This document shows, one piece after another, positions 50,391 to 58,541 of a DNA stretch of 64,000 nt. The DNA comes from Chloracidobacterium sp. (GTDB lineage: Bacteria > Acidobacteriota > Blastocatellia > Pyrinomonadales > Pyrinomonadaceae), in contig JADJJY010000004.1 of assembly GCA_016706275.1 (NCBI GenBank), positions 1 through 64,000 of the forward strand, read 5' to 3'. The number at the start of each line of letters is the position of its first letter. Positions within the stretch are counted from its first letter, which is position 1. Position numbers and translations under genes: made by a program. Under the pieces are notes generated by a model. It was not told where the DNA came from. It saw only the letters and a program-made list of their open reading frames with translations, and searched no databases.

Positions 50391-51266
50391 TTATTGACCA
50401 AACTTTTCGCGGTCCTTTTCGCCAAGCTCGGCGATCTTTGCCATTAGGTGGTCAGACAGCTCTTTGTGCGTCCGCAGACGGTCGCCTTTTTCGTAAAATT
50501 CTTGTAGCTCGATCGGCTCGCCAAACCAGATGCGGATCTTTGGCCCGCCCGTCCAGTTGCCCAATATCTGTTTCGGCAGATCGTTACCGAGACCGGCGAT
50601 AAAAACCGGTATCACTTGCGGATGTGCGGAATAGATGACCTTACCAATGCCCGGCTGGGCCGGCAAGATCGAGTACGGATCGCCGGAAAAGTTGCGTTTT
50701 CCTTCGGGGTGAAAACCAATGATATGACCGCGTCCCTCAGCACATAGCTGGACGAGTCGCCGCATCGAAAATTTATCAAATTCCCTCTTGCGGGCCTCGC
50801 GGGCCTCTCGAAAAAACGGCGGGAACATCGAAAACCAGCCCATCACCAGATTGACGAACCACCCAAGCGGATTGTCGTAGAAAAACTTTCCCCTCACCGG
50901 AAAGTACAGCTCCATCGGCCGCTTTGTGCGTCTAAATAGGACGCTCGAAACCGTGTACATATCAAAGAAAGAACGGTGATTTGCGACCAGCACGAGCGGC
51001 GTATCGACATCAGTATTTTCGACATTTTCGATGCCAAAAACATTCATCAGATTGTAAGTGGCAAGATAGATCCAAAGTGATCCGATGTGCCGCTGGCCAA
51101 ACGTCATCAGCCGTTTAGCAACCCCAAGATTCATCCAATGCGTCAGCCAAAATCCAATGCGTTCAGTGCGACCGAGCACACCGATCTCTTCGCGTGCGGG
51201 GACAAGCGGAGCCTCTTCTTTTACGGCAGGCGTATTCTTGGGGGTTCTAGTCAGATCTTCGGTCAT
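50391..51266 (-). CDS. 1-acyl-sn-glycerol-3-phosphate acyltransferase-like protein
   Basis: A 291-residue PlsC-superfamily acyltransferase with the catalytic NHRSFFD (H97, D102) and the FHPEGKRNFSGDP motif. It acylates a lysophosphatidic acid or similar acceptor at the membrane. The ATG at 51266 is used; an alternative ATG at 51290 would add eight residues. Neither has a clear ribosome site. It runs in the same direction as the MFS gene, 45 bp upstream of its start. Confidence 0.88.
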   Translation of the reverse strand: MTEDLTRTPKNTPAVKEEAPLVPAREEIGVLGRTERIGFWLTHWMNLGVAKRLMTFGQRHIGSLWIYLATYNLMNVFGIENVENTDVDTPLVLVANHRSFFDMYTVSSVLFRRTKRPMELYFPVRGKFFYDNPLGWFVNLVMGWFSMFPPFFREAREARKREFDKFSMRRLVQLCAEGRGHIIGFHPEGKRNFSGDPYSILPAQPGIGKVIYSAHPQVIPVFIAGLGNDLPKQILGNWTGGPKIRIWFGEPIELQEFYEKGDRLRTHKELSDHLMAKIAELGEKDREKFGQ

Positions 51267-51418
51267 TTTGCAAAAAATAGATATTAACATTTTTGCAGGA
51301 TTTCGGCTTTAGCGGCTCATCTGCAACTACCGCGTAGCGTAGTATTTTAGGGTTCGACAAGACCATTGCGGAGCGCGTAAAATTGGCTAGCAGATTTTAT
51401 TTCAAGCAGGAGTATCAG

Positions 51419-53758
51419 ATGTACCGACTAAAATTCCCCTCTTTCGCGATCATTGTTTTTACCATGGTCATGTTTGCCACAATTAATATATCGGCAGCAG
51501 ATGAGGGAATTTGGAGCAGAATCGATGCCGGGAATCTCCGCAAAAGCGCGGTCGAACGAACCCAGACGCCGGATAGATTTGCCGTGTTCTCGCTGAACAA
51601 AGAGATCCTGCGACAGTTGCTTGATAAAGCACCTGAAGAGTTTACCGGAGGCGGGGATCTGATCTTGTCGCTGCCGATGCCGGATGGGACTTTGGCTCGG
51701 TTCGCGGTCGAGCATTCGCTGGTAGTCGAACCCGGACTGCTCAAAAAATACCCCGAGCTAGGTGCTACTTATCGCGGCCAGGGCATCGACGATCCGACCG
51801 CGACTGTTCGTTTTGACCTGCTGCCGAGCGGATTTCACGCGTACATCCTTTCATCTACCGGTACCACTGTCGTCGATCCATTTTCGGCCAATATGCCGGA
51901 CGTTTACATGAGCTATTTCAAATCCGACGCCCGAAAAACTGAAGATTTCACCTGTGAAGTTGACGGAAATGGCTTTGGTTCTATCTCAGAGGTAAAGTCG
52001 GCGAAACGAGAGGAAAGATTTGTTCCTGAGGCCGCTCCTGAGGTCATATCAGGGACACAACTTCGAACATATAGGCTGGCTCTCGCAGGTAATTGGGAAT
52101 ATTGCAACGTTGTCGGGGCGGGCACCACGGCGGGCTGTCTTGCGGCTCAAGTCGTTACGATGAATCGCGTCAACGGCGTTTATGAACGCGATCTGGCGAT
52201 CCATATGAACATCGTTGCCAACAACAACCTAATTGTTTTCGCAACTGACAATACGACCGCCTGTGGCGGCGTCGCATGTACAACCAACAATGACGGATAC
52301 ACAAATGCGACCGGTTCAACGATGCTCGGTGAAAACCAAACCAAGCTTAATGCGGTGATCGGCACGGCCAATTATGACATCGGCCATGTTTTTTCGACAG
52401 GTGGAGGGGGAGTAGCCAATCTCCAAGTACCATGTACGACAAGTAAAGCAAGAGGTGTGACAGGACGAGGAAACCCTGTCGGCGACCCATTCTCAATTGA
52501 CTACGTGGCTCACGAAATGGGTCATCAGTGGGGCGGTAATCATACTTTTAATGGCGCCTCAGGAAGCTGCAGCGGCGGAAACCGCAGCGCTGCAAATTCC
52601 TATGAAACAGGCAGCGGCATCACAATAATGGCCTATGCGGGAATTTGCGGCAATCAGGATCTAGCTCAGAATAGTATTGACACCTTTCACGTCCGCAGCT
52701 TAGAAGAGATCGTCGCGTATAGCCAAACGGGTACGGGCAACAACTGTGCAGCAACGACACCGACGGGTAATACTCCGCCGACGGTTACCGGACCAGGCAA
52801 CTTTACGATTCCAATACAAACGCCGTTTGCTCTCACAGCCAGTGCAACCGATACAAACGGCGACATACTGACGTACGACTGGCAGCAATACAACACCGGC
52901 GGGTCAACCGGAACCTCCGCGGTTCCGAATTCGGATGGCGACGGCACGGCACGGCCCATTTTCCGTCCGTATCTTCCCAGCACAAGCGGTACACGGTATT
53001 TTCCGTCGCTAAATTACATTCTCAATAACGCAAATATCCCGCCGTCCACCTACGACTGCGGCGGCAGAGCGACGCCGTGTCTGACAGGCGAGCTAATGTC
53101 GTCAATGAACCGGACAATGACCTTTCAGGTGGTCGTTCGCGACAACCGCGCGAATGGCGGGGGCATCAACACGGCTACCTCGCAAGTATCGGTCAGTTCC
53201 CTAGCGGGCCCATTCAGCGTCACGGCTCCAAATACTGCGGTCAGTTACACCGGCGGCATGTCGCAAACCGTCACTTGGAATGTCGCAAACAGCAATCTTT
53301 CACCGGTAAACGCGGCAAATGTTGACATATTGCTCTCAACCGATGGCGGATTGACGTTCCCGACAGTTCTCGCGGCGGCTACGCCTAACGACGGCAGTCA
53401 GTCGGTTACGATACCAAATGTTGGGACAGCGACGGCAAGGATCAAGGTTCAGGCAACGGGCAACATTTTCTTTGATATCTCGGACGCTAATTTTACGATC
53501 ACGGCATCAAGCTTTACCGTGTCTGGCCGCGTGTTCGGTCAGGGAGGACGCGGCGTTCGCAATGCAAGAGTCACCTTAACCCCTGTGACCGGATCGCCGA
53601 TCGTTGTATTTACAAACTCATTTGGCCAATACAGCGTGGCAAATGTGCCCGGCGGAACTTACACGATCACAGCGGCCGGCAGACGCTTTGCCTACGCACC
53701 GCAAATTACGCCGATCGGCAGCAATCTGTCGAACGTAGATTTTACGCCAACGCCGTAA
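51419..53758 (+). CDS. Secreted reprolysin-type zinc metalloprotease
   Basis: A 779-residue exported protease. It has a signal peptide (about 5-28), a propeptide-like region (about 30-205), a metzincin/M12B-like catalytic domain with HEMGHQWGGNH (H365, E366, H369, H375), an Ig/PKD-like domain (about 465-600), a beta-sandwich domain and a C-terminal carboxypeptidase-regulatory-like module (about 695-779, with RRFAYAPQ). The last module is shared with the two giant proteins at 426 and 4150. The ATG at 51419 has an AGGAG site; the frame also reads from a TTG at 51383. Probably cleaves extracellular protein. Confidence 0.9.
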   Translation: MYRLKFPSFAIIVFTMVMFATINISAADEGIWSRIDAGNLRKSAVERTQTPDRFAVFSLNKEILRQLLDKAPEEFTGGGDLILSLPMPDGTLARFAVEHSLVVEPGLLKKYPELGATYRGQGIDDPTATVRFDLLPSGFHAYILSSTGTTVVDPFSANMPDVYMSYFKSDARKTEDFTCEVDGNGFGSISEVKSAKREERFVPEAAPEVISGTQLRTYRLALAGNWEYCNVVGAGTTAGCLAAQVVTMNRVNGVYERDLAIHMNIVANNNLIVFATDNTTACGGVACTTNNDGYTNATGSTMLGENQTKLNAVIGTANYDIGHVFSTGGGGVANLQVPCTTSKARGVTGRGNPVGDPFSIDYVAHEMGHQWGGNHTFNGASGSCSGGNRSAANSYETGSGITIMAYAGICGNQDLAQNSIDTFHVRSLEEIVAYSQTGTGNNCAATTPTGNTPPTVTGPGNFTIPIQTPFALTASATDTNGDILTYDWQQYNTGGSTGTSAVPNSDGDGTARPIFRPYLPSTSGTRYFPSLNYILNNANIPPSTYDCGGRATPCLTGELMSSMNRTMTFQVVVRDNRANGGGINTATSQVSVSSLAGPFSVTAPNTAVSYTGGMSQTVTWNVANSNLSPVNAANVDILLSTDGGLTFPTVLAAATPNDGSQSVTIPNVGTATARIKVQATGNIFFDISDANFTITASSFTVSGRVFGQGGRGVRNARVTLTPVTGSPIVVFTNSFGQYSVANVPGGTYTITAAGRRFAYAPQITPIGSNLSNVDFTPTP

Positions 53759-53780
53759 CGTATAGCGTATTAACAAATTA

Positions 53781-53818
53781 AAAGCCGGTGAAGAGACCCC
53801 TCTTTTCACCGGCTTTTT
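53781..53818. terminator. Bidirectional terminator
   Basis: AAGCCGGTGAA and its complement form a stem (with inner GAG/CTC pairing) around ACCC, flanked by A and T runs. It serves the convergent metalloprotease and metH genes. Confidence 0.88.
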
Positions 53819-56800
53819 CTAGTCGATATTAAAATATTTAGCTACCGGGTGATGGACGATGATCGCAGAGGTCGATTGCTCAGGTTCGAGCATAAATTCG
53901 TCGGTTAGCTCGACATCGATACGCTCCGGCTGGAGCAGTTCGAATAGCTTCGTCTGATCGTCAAGATTCGGGCACGCGGGGTAGCCAAAGCTATACCGCG
54001 AGCCTTGATAGCCTTGGTGAAAGAGTTTCGCCATCTCGGGTGCGTCCGCACCTGCAATTCCTAATTCTTCGCGAATACGTTTATGCCACATCTCGGCAAG
54101 AGCCTCGGCAGACTCAACCGATAGTCCGTGAAATAGCAGATAATCAGTATAATTATCGGTCTTAAACAGCTTGGCCGAATGCTCACTCGCCTTGCGGCCC
54201 ATCGTTACGAGGTCAAATGCAACGACATCGGTTTTGCCCGATTCGACTGACGCAAAATAATCTGCGAGGCATAAATTTTTACCGCCACGCTGCTCTACGG
54301 GCTGACGCGGAAACGTAAACCGCATCCGTTCGGTATTTTCATCGTCCTGATAGATGATCAGATCATTACCCGACGACTGACATGGAAAGTATCCATAAAC
54401 CAGTTTCGCCTCTAGCAGCTTTTCGCGTATCGCCTGTGCCTTGATCTCAGCAAATTTTGGATAGACGGTCGTCTTGAGCAGTTCGTCATACTCTTCTTTT
54501 GAAGATTTTCCCTGCTTATATTGCCATTGCCCCTTGAACAACGCCGTCTCGTTAATAAAATCAAAAACCTTGGTCAGGTCTTTGACCTCAACTACTTTTG
54601 AACCGTAAAACGGAGCATTAGGTAGTTGCTCAACCGCAACGATCTCCGACCTTGTTGTATGCGTCGTATCGCCTGTCGAACGAGTCGAAACCCGCGCCGC
54701 AGCCGTGCCGAGCTTTGCATCCTCGCCAACGAGATCTTCGACGTCGGTAACAGTCTCAATGTGATCCGCAGCCGCCACGACTGCGGCCTTTGTCTCAACG
54801 AACTCAACAGACTCAGTTAACTCACGACTCGTCAATTCGTCCATCGCATGCAGCCCGTCAAACGCATCACGTGCATAAAACAACTTGCCGTTAAAGAGCG
54901 GTATCAGATCCGCATCGACATAACGCCGGTTGAGCGCCGCTCCGCCAAGAATTACAGGAACCTTGATTCCGCGTTCGTTCATCAGTTCGAGGTTATCGCG
55001 CATGATGAGCGTTGATTTGACGAGCAAACCGCTCATTCCGATCGCGTCGCAATTTGTTTCCTCAGCGGCACGCAGAATGTCGTCGATAGGCTGTTTAATG
55101 CCCAGATTTATAACTTTGTAGCCATTATTGGTGAGGATAATATCAACCAGATTCTTGCCGATGTCGTGGACATCACCCTTGACGGTCGCTAGCACAAGCA
55201 CGCCTTTATTAGAACCCTCGACCTTTTCCATAAAAGGTTCGAGGAACTTCACCGCCGCCTTCATCGACTCTGCCGATTGCAGCACGAACGGCAGCTGCAT
55301 CTGTCCCGAGCCAAACAGTTCACCAACCGTTTTCATACCATCTAGCAACAGATCATTGATGATCTCAAGCGGCGGATATTTTTCGAGCGCGACCTTGAGC
55401 GAATCCTCCAAACCGATGCGTTCGCCGTCGATGATGTGGTGTTTTAGCTTTTCCTCGATCGGCAGATTTGAGATGTCGGGCTTGATCGACTGTGCCGATT
55501 TGCCTTGAAACATGTTCGAAAAATCACCCAGCGGATCGTAGGTGCAAATCTCACCGTCAAATTTTCGCCGGTCGTAGATCAGATCTCTAGCTGTGTCGAT
55601 CTCAAGCTCCGAAAACCGCATCAACGGCAAGATCTTTGACGCATTAACGATCGCCGAGTTCATTCCGGCATCGACGCAGTCGTGTAGAAATACGGAATTG
55701 AGCACAACACGAGCCGCCGGATTTAGGCCAAACGAGATATTAGAAACGCCTAGGATAATATTCGCATCCGGCATTTCTTCGTGAATCTGCTTGATCGCAT
55801 TGATCGTCTCGACCGCATTTTTCCGGTCTTCCTCAATGCCGGTCGATATCGGCAGAGCGAGGGGATCAAAGAAAATATCGTGCGATTCGATTCCGTATTC
55901 GACCGCCTGTTTATAAGCACGGCGGGCGATGCGTACCTTGTCATCAAACGAGCGGGCCATGCCGTCCTCGTCGATCAGGCCGATAACAACACCTGCGCCA
56001 AAACGTTTCGCAAGATCAAGAACTTTTAGAAAACGCTCTTCGCCGTCTTCGTAATTTGTTGAGTTTAATAGAGATTTGCCGCCTGCGTGTTCGAGCCCGG
56101 CCTCCATCTTTTCCCACTCGGTCGAGTCGAACATTAGCGGTATTTTGACCGCTGTCGCAAGCCGCGAAGCAAGCTCATGCATATCCGCAACGCCGTTACG
56201 TCCGACAAAATCAACGTTGACGTCGAGTATGTGAGCCCCTTCTTTCTCCTGAGATTTGGCAAGCGAGATCAGCCCGTCCCAATCCTCAGCATCCAGCAGA
56301 TCACGCATCTTTTTCGAACCCGACGCATTGACCCGCTCACCGACGATCAGAAACGAAGCGTCCTGCGTGTATGGCTGTTGGAAATATATTGACGAGGCCG
56401 AAGGCGTCAGTTTCGCGTTTCTCTCTTTTGGCGAGATGCCGCTCAGACGCTCGACTACCTGCCGCAAATGTTCCGGCGACGTGCCGCAACAACCGCCGAC
56501 GATATTCGCGCCAAAATCGTTCGCAAAATGCTCGACCTGCGCCGCAAAACTCTCCGGTGTCTCGTCGTAATGCTGCTTGCCGTCCTTGACCTCAGGCAAT
56601 CCGGCGTTTGGCAAAACCGAGACCGGGATCGGCGAGTTTTCGCACAAATAACGAAAGCTGTCGGCCATATGCTTCGGCCCGGTGCCGCAGTTCATACCGA
56701 TAACATCGATCGGAAACGGCTCAAGCGCAGTCAGAGCCGCACCGATCTCGGTGCCGTTGAGCATCGTCCCAAATATCTCGATCGTCACCGAAGCGATCAC

Positions 56801-57358
56801 CGGAAGCTTGATCTTGGTCCGTTCAAAATGCTCAAAAATTGCCGCGAGAGCCGCCTTTGTTTGCAGCAGATCCTGACAAGTCTCGACCATCATCAGATCC
56901 GCACCACCGTCAACCAGCCCGCGAACCTGCTCACGATACGCGTCTTTTAAATCGTTATAAGTGATATGCCCCAGCGTCGGCAGCTTAGTCCCCGGCCCGA
57001 TCGAACCGGCGACAAAACGCGGCTTGTCGTACGTCGAATAACCACTCGCGACGCGTTTTGCGAGTTCCGCCGCCTTAAAATTCACGTCGTAAGTCTTATC
57101 GGCAATACCAAATTCGACCAGCACAACCTCGCTGCCGCCAAAGCTGTTCGTCTCGATCACATCGCACCCGACATCCAAAAACGCCGAATGCACCGTCTCG
57201 ATCGCGTCAGGTCGCGTATAAAGCAGATTTTCCGAACAATTCTCAAAATTCGGCCCGCCCCAATCCTCGATCGGCAGACTCAACGACTGCAAATACGTTC
57301 CCATCGCACCGTCAAAGACGATGATCTTTTCTTTTAATAGCTCTAGAAATTCTGGCAT
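53819..57358 (-). CDS. metH: Cobalamin-dependent methionine synthase
   Basis: An 1179-residue MetH with the full domain order. It has a homocysteine-binding domain (about 1-320; zinc ligands in GMNCGTGP and GGCCGTSP), a pterin-binding domain (about 335-600), a cobalamin cap and B12-binding domain (about 625-850, with the cobalt-ligand H731 in DVHDIGKN) and an AdoMet-activation domain (about 930-1179). It makes methionine from homocysteine and 5-methyltetrahydrofolate. The region between B12 and activation domains has an extra Ala/Thr-rich linker. The ATG at 57358 is preferred to 57385, which lies inside the leader terminator. The leader has a SAM-II-like aptamer and terminator. Confidence 0.96.
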   Translation of the reverse strand: MPEFLELLKEKIIVFDGAMGTYLQSLSLPIEDWGGPNFENCSENLLYTRPDAIETVHSAFLDVGCDVIETNSFGGSEVVLVEFGIADKTYDVNFKAAELAKRVASGYSTYDKPRFVAGSIGPGTKLPTLGHITYNDLKDAYREQVRGLVDGGADLMMVETCQDLLQTKAALAAIFEHFERTKIKLPVIASVTIEIFGTMLNGTEIGAALTALEPFPIDVIGMNCGTGPKHMADSFRYLCENSPIPVSVLPNAGLPEVKDGKQHYDETPESFAAQVEHFANDFGANIVGGCCGTSPEHLRQVVERLSGISPKERNAKLTPSASSIYFQQPYTQDASFLIVGERVNASGSKKMRDLLDAEDWDGLISLAKSQEKEGAHILDVNVDFVGRNGVADMHELASRLATAVKIPLMFDSTEWEKMEAGLEHAGGKSLLNSTNYEDGEERFLKVLDLAKRFGAGVVIGLIDEDGMARSFDDKVRIARRAYKQAVEYGIESHDIFFDPLALPISTGIEEDRKNAVETINAIKQIHEEMPDANIILGVSNISFGLNPAARVVLNSVFLHDCVDAGMNSAIVNASKILPLMRFSELEIDTARDLIYDRRKFDGEICTYDPLGDFSNMFQGKSAQSIKPDISNLPIEEKLKHHIIDGERIGLEDSLKVALEKYPPLEIINDLLLDGMKTVGELFGSGQMQLPFVLQSAESMKAAVKFLEPFMEKVEGSNKGVLVLATVKGDVHDIGKNLVDIILTNNGYKVINLGIKQPIDDILRAAEETNCDAIGMSGLLVKSTLIMRDNLELMNERGIKVPVILGGAALNRRYVDADLIPLFNGKLFYARDAFDGLHAMDELTSRELTESVEFVETKAAVVAAADHIETVTDVEDLVGEDAKLGTAAARVSTRSTGDTTHTTRSEIVAVEQLPNAPFYGSKVVEVKDLTKVFDFINETALFKGQWQYKQGKSSKEEYDELLKTTVYPKFAEIKAQAIREKLLEAKLVYGYFPCQSSGNDLIIYQDDENTERMRFTFPRQPVEQRGGKNLCLADYFASVESGKTDVVAFDLVTMGRKASEHSAKLFKTDNYTDYLLFHGLSVESAEALAEMWHKRIREELGIAGADAPEMAKLFHQGYQGSRYSFGYPACPNLDDQTKLFELLQPERIDVELTDEFMLEPEQSTSAIIVHHPVAKYFNID

Positions 57359-57363
57359 ATAAC

Positions 57364-57394
57364 AAAAAAACCCTGTGCCAAACAAGCACAGAGT
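57364..57394 (-). terminator. Leader terminator (attenuator) of metH
   Basis: On the minus strand CTCTGTGC-TTGTTT-GGCACAGGG is followed by seven T, only five bases before the metH start codon. ACTCT at its 5' side can instead pair with AGAGT (57412-57416), which would act as an antiterminator. A terminator before a start codon in a leader is typical of a riboswitch. Confidence 0.75.
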
Positions 57395-57419
57395 TTCGTA
57401 AGATTCGTTCGACTCTTTG

Positions 57420-57470
57420 CTGTTTAGCGGTTTATTTTACGTGGCCGCAAGTTGCAATAACTCACCACGT
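57420..57470 (-). ncRNA. SAM-II-like riboswitch aptamer before metH
   Basis: On the minus strand a CGTGG/CCACG stem (P1) encloses a loop with TTGCGG, and is followed by TAAAATAAACCGCTAAA. This matches the SAM-II consensus of CGUGGUGA, UUGC-G-CCACGU, A-rich linker and GCUAAA. GCGG in the loop can pair with CCGC downstream, giving the SAM-II pseudoknot. The gene downstream, metH, fits S-adenosylmethionine feedback. Most known SAM-II riboswitches act on translation; here the following terminator suggests transcription control (inference). Confidence 0.75.
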
Positions 57471-57486
57471 CCTACGGTATAGAGTC

Positions 57487-57514
57487 TAGTGAGTTGTGAG
57501 TCGTGAGTCAACTC
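57487..57514 (+). repeat. Heptamer array upstream of metH leader
   Basis: Units TAGTGAG, TTGTGAG, TCGTGAG, with a decayed fourth, have a 7-bp period. The array lies just upstream of the riboswitch, where the metH promoter should be. Confidence 0.7.
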
Positions 57515-57630
57515 ATCGGATGTGCAGACGTCTGAACGTGAAATTCTTTTTGCAAGAAAATTTACAACCTGCCGTTCTCCTGTTACACGACGCAAGTCGC
57601 TAATTAAAAAACAATCAGGAGATAGTTCAC

Positions 57631-58458
57631 ATGTTAAAAAACATTTTCGCTTTGTCGTTCCTTATCATCGCATCCGCATTCGGCACAACCATCGCAATTG
57701 CAGCACCGCCACCTGCCCCAAATCTAGAGGTGCTGTCGTGGCAGGGTAACTCAACGCCGCTCGTCGAATCGGCCTATCAGTACACGACTCGTGTCCAAAA
57801 CATCGGCAACCGTACGGCGAACGGCGTCATTATGACCGTAGAGTTTCCATTAACAAACACGAGCCCAACCCGGCACATCCTCGGAAAGCTTACCGGTGTA
57901 CAAACGCCCCTAGGCACCTGTTCGGTTGTATCGAACAAGATCGTCTGTAATTTTGGCAATATCGGCGCGAATCAGTCACGTCAAGTATCATTCACATTCG
58001 AGTTTCAGGTCGCGACGACCGCCCCGACGCTCAAATCGACTGTTACCACAACCAGCACCAACGAGGTTAACGCGACGAATAACACACGCTCGTTCACGCC
58101 TGTCATTGCCTATCCCGACAATGTCGTCGGCCAGGGCACGTTTCTCGTATCGTCATGCACCGGGACAAATCTGACATCGTTTTACGAATGTGAGTTGTTC
58201 CCAAGTTCCATTCAAAGCGTATTATCGCTAGAGTTCAATCTTGGCGGTACGCTTGGGGTCACAGGATATCCGACCTACACTGGTTTCTGGGACCAAAATA
58301 CGCTGCCTAATAAATCGCTGCATTTCACGATCGACGGTGGTACCGGAACCGAAGTCGAATTTAATGGCTTTGCGTCGAGTGGAGCTTGCTTTAAGGGCAT
58401 CACCACCTTCCCGCAAAATCCAAATTACAACTCGGCTTACCGCGTATGCCGGCAATAA
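57631..58458 (+). CDS. Secreted DUF11/CARDB-like protein
   Basis: A 275-residue exported protein with signal peptide (about 4-24, ending AIAAPPP). Residues about 28-140 form a DUF11/CARDB-like beta-sandwich (NIGNRTANGVIMTVEFPL, ATNNTRSF), and the second half is a cysteine-bearing beta domain with five cysteines. The ATG has an AGGAG site. Likely an extracellular structural or binding protein; no enzyme motif. Confidence 0.75.
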   Translation: MLKNIFALSFLIIASAFGTTIAIAAPPPAPNLEVLSWQGNSTPLVESAYQYTTRVQNIGNRTANGVIMTVEFPLTNTSPTRHILGKLTGVQTPLGTCSVVSNKIVCNFGNIGANQSRQVSFTFEFQVATTAPTLKSTVTTTSTNEVNATNNTRSFTPVIAYPDNVVGQGTFLVSSCTGTNLTSFYECELFPSSIQSVLSLEFNLGGTLGVTGYPTYTGFWDQNTLPNKSLHFTIDGGTGTEVEFNGFASSGACFKGITTFPQNPNYNSAYRVCRQ

Positions 58459-58486
58459 ATTAATTAAACCAACACAGCGACAATGG

Positions 58487-58521
58487 AAAAGACCACCCCG
58501 AAATGGAGGTGGTCTTTTTTT
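58487..58521 (+). terminator. Rho-independent terminator
   Basis: AAAGACCACC and GGTGGTCTTT pair around a 10-base loop with a T run of seven. It lies 28 bp past the stop of the gene at 57631 and can also serve the convergent M1 peptidase gene. Confidence 0.9.
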
Positions 58522-58541
58522 GACGTTAACGTAGCATGCCG

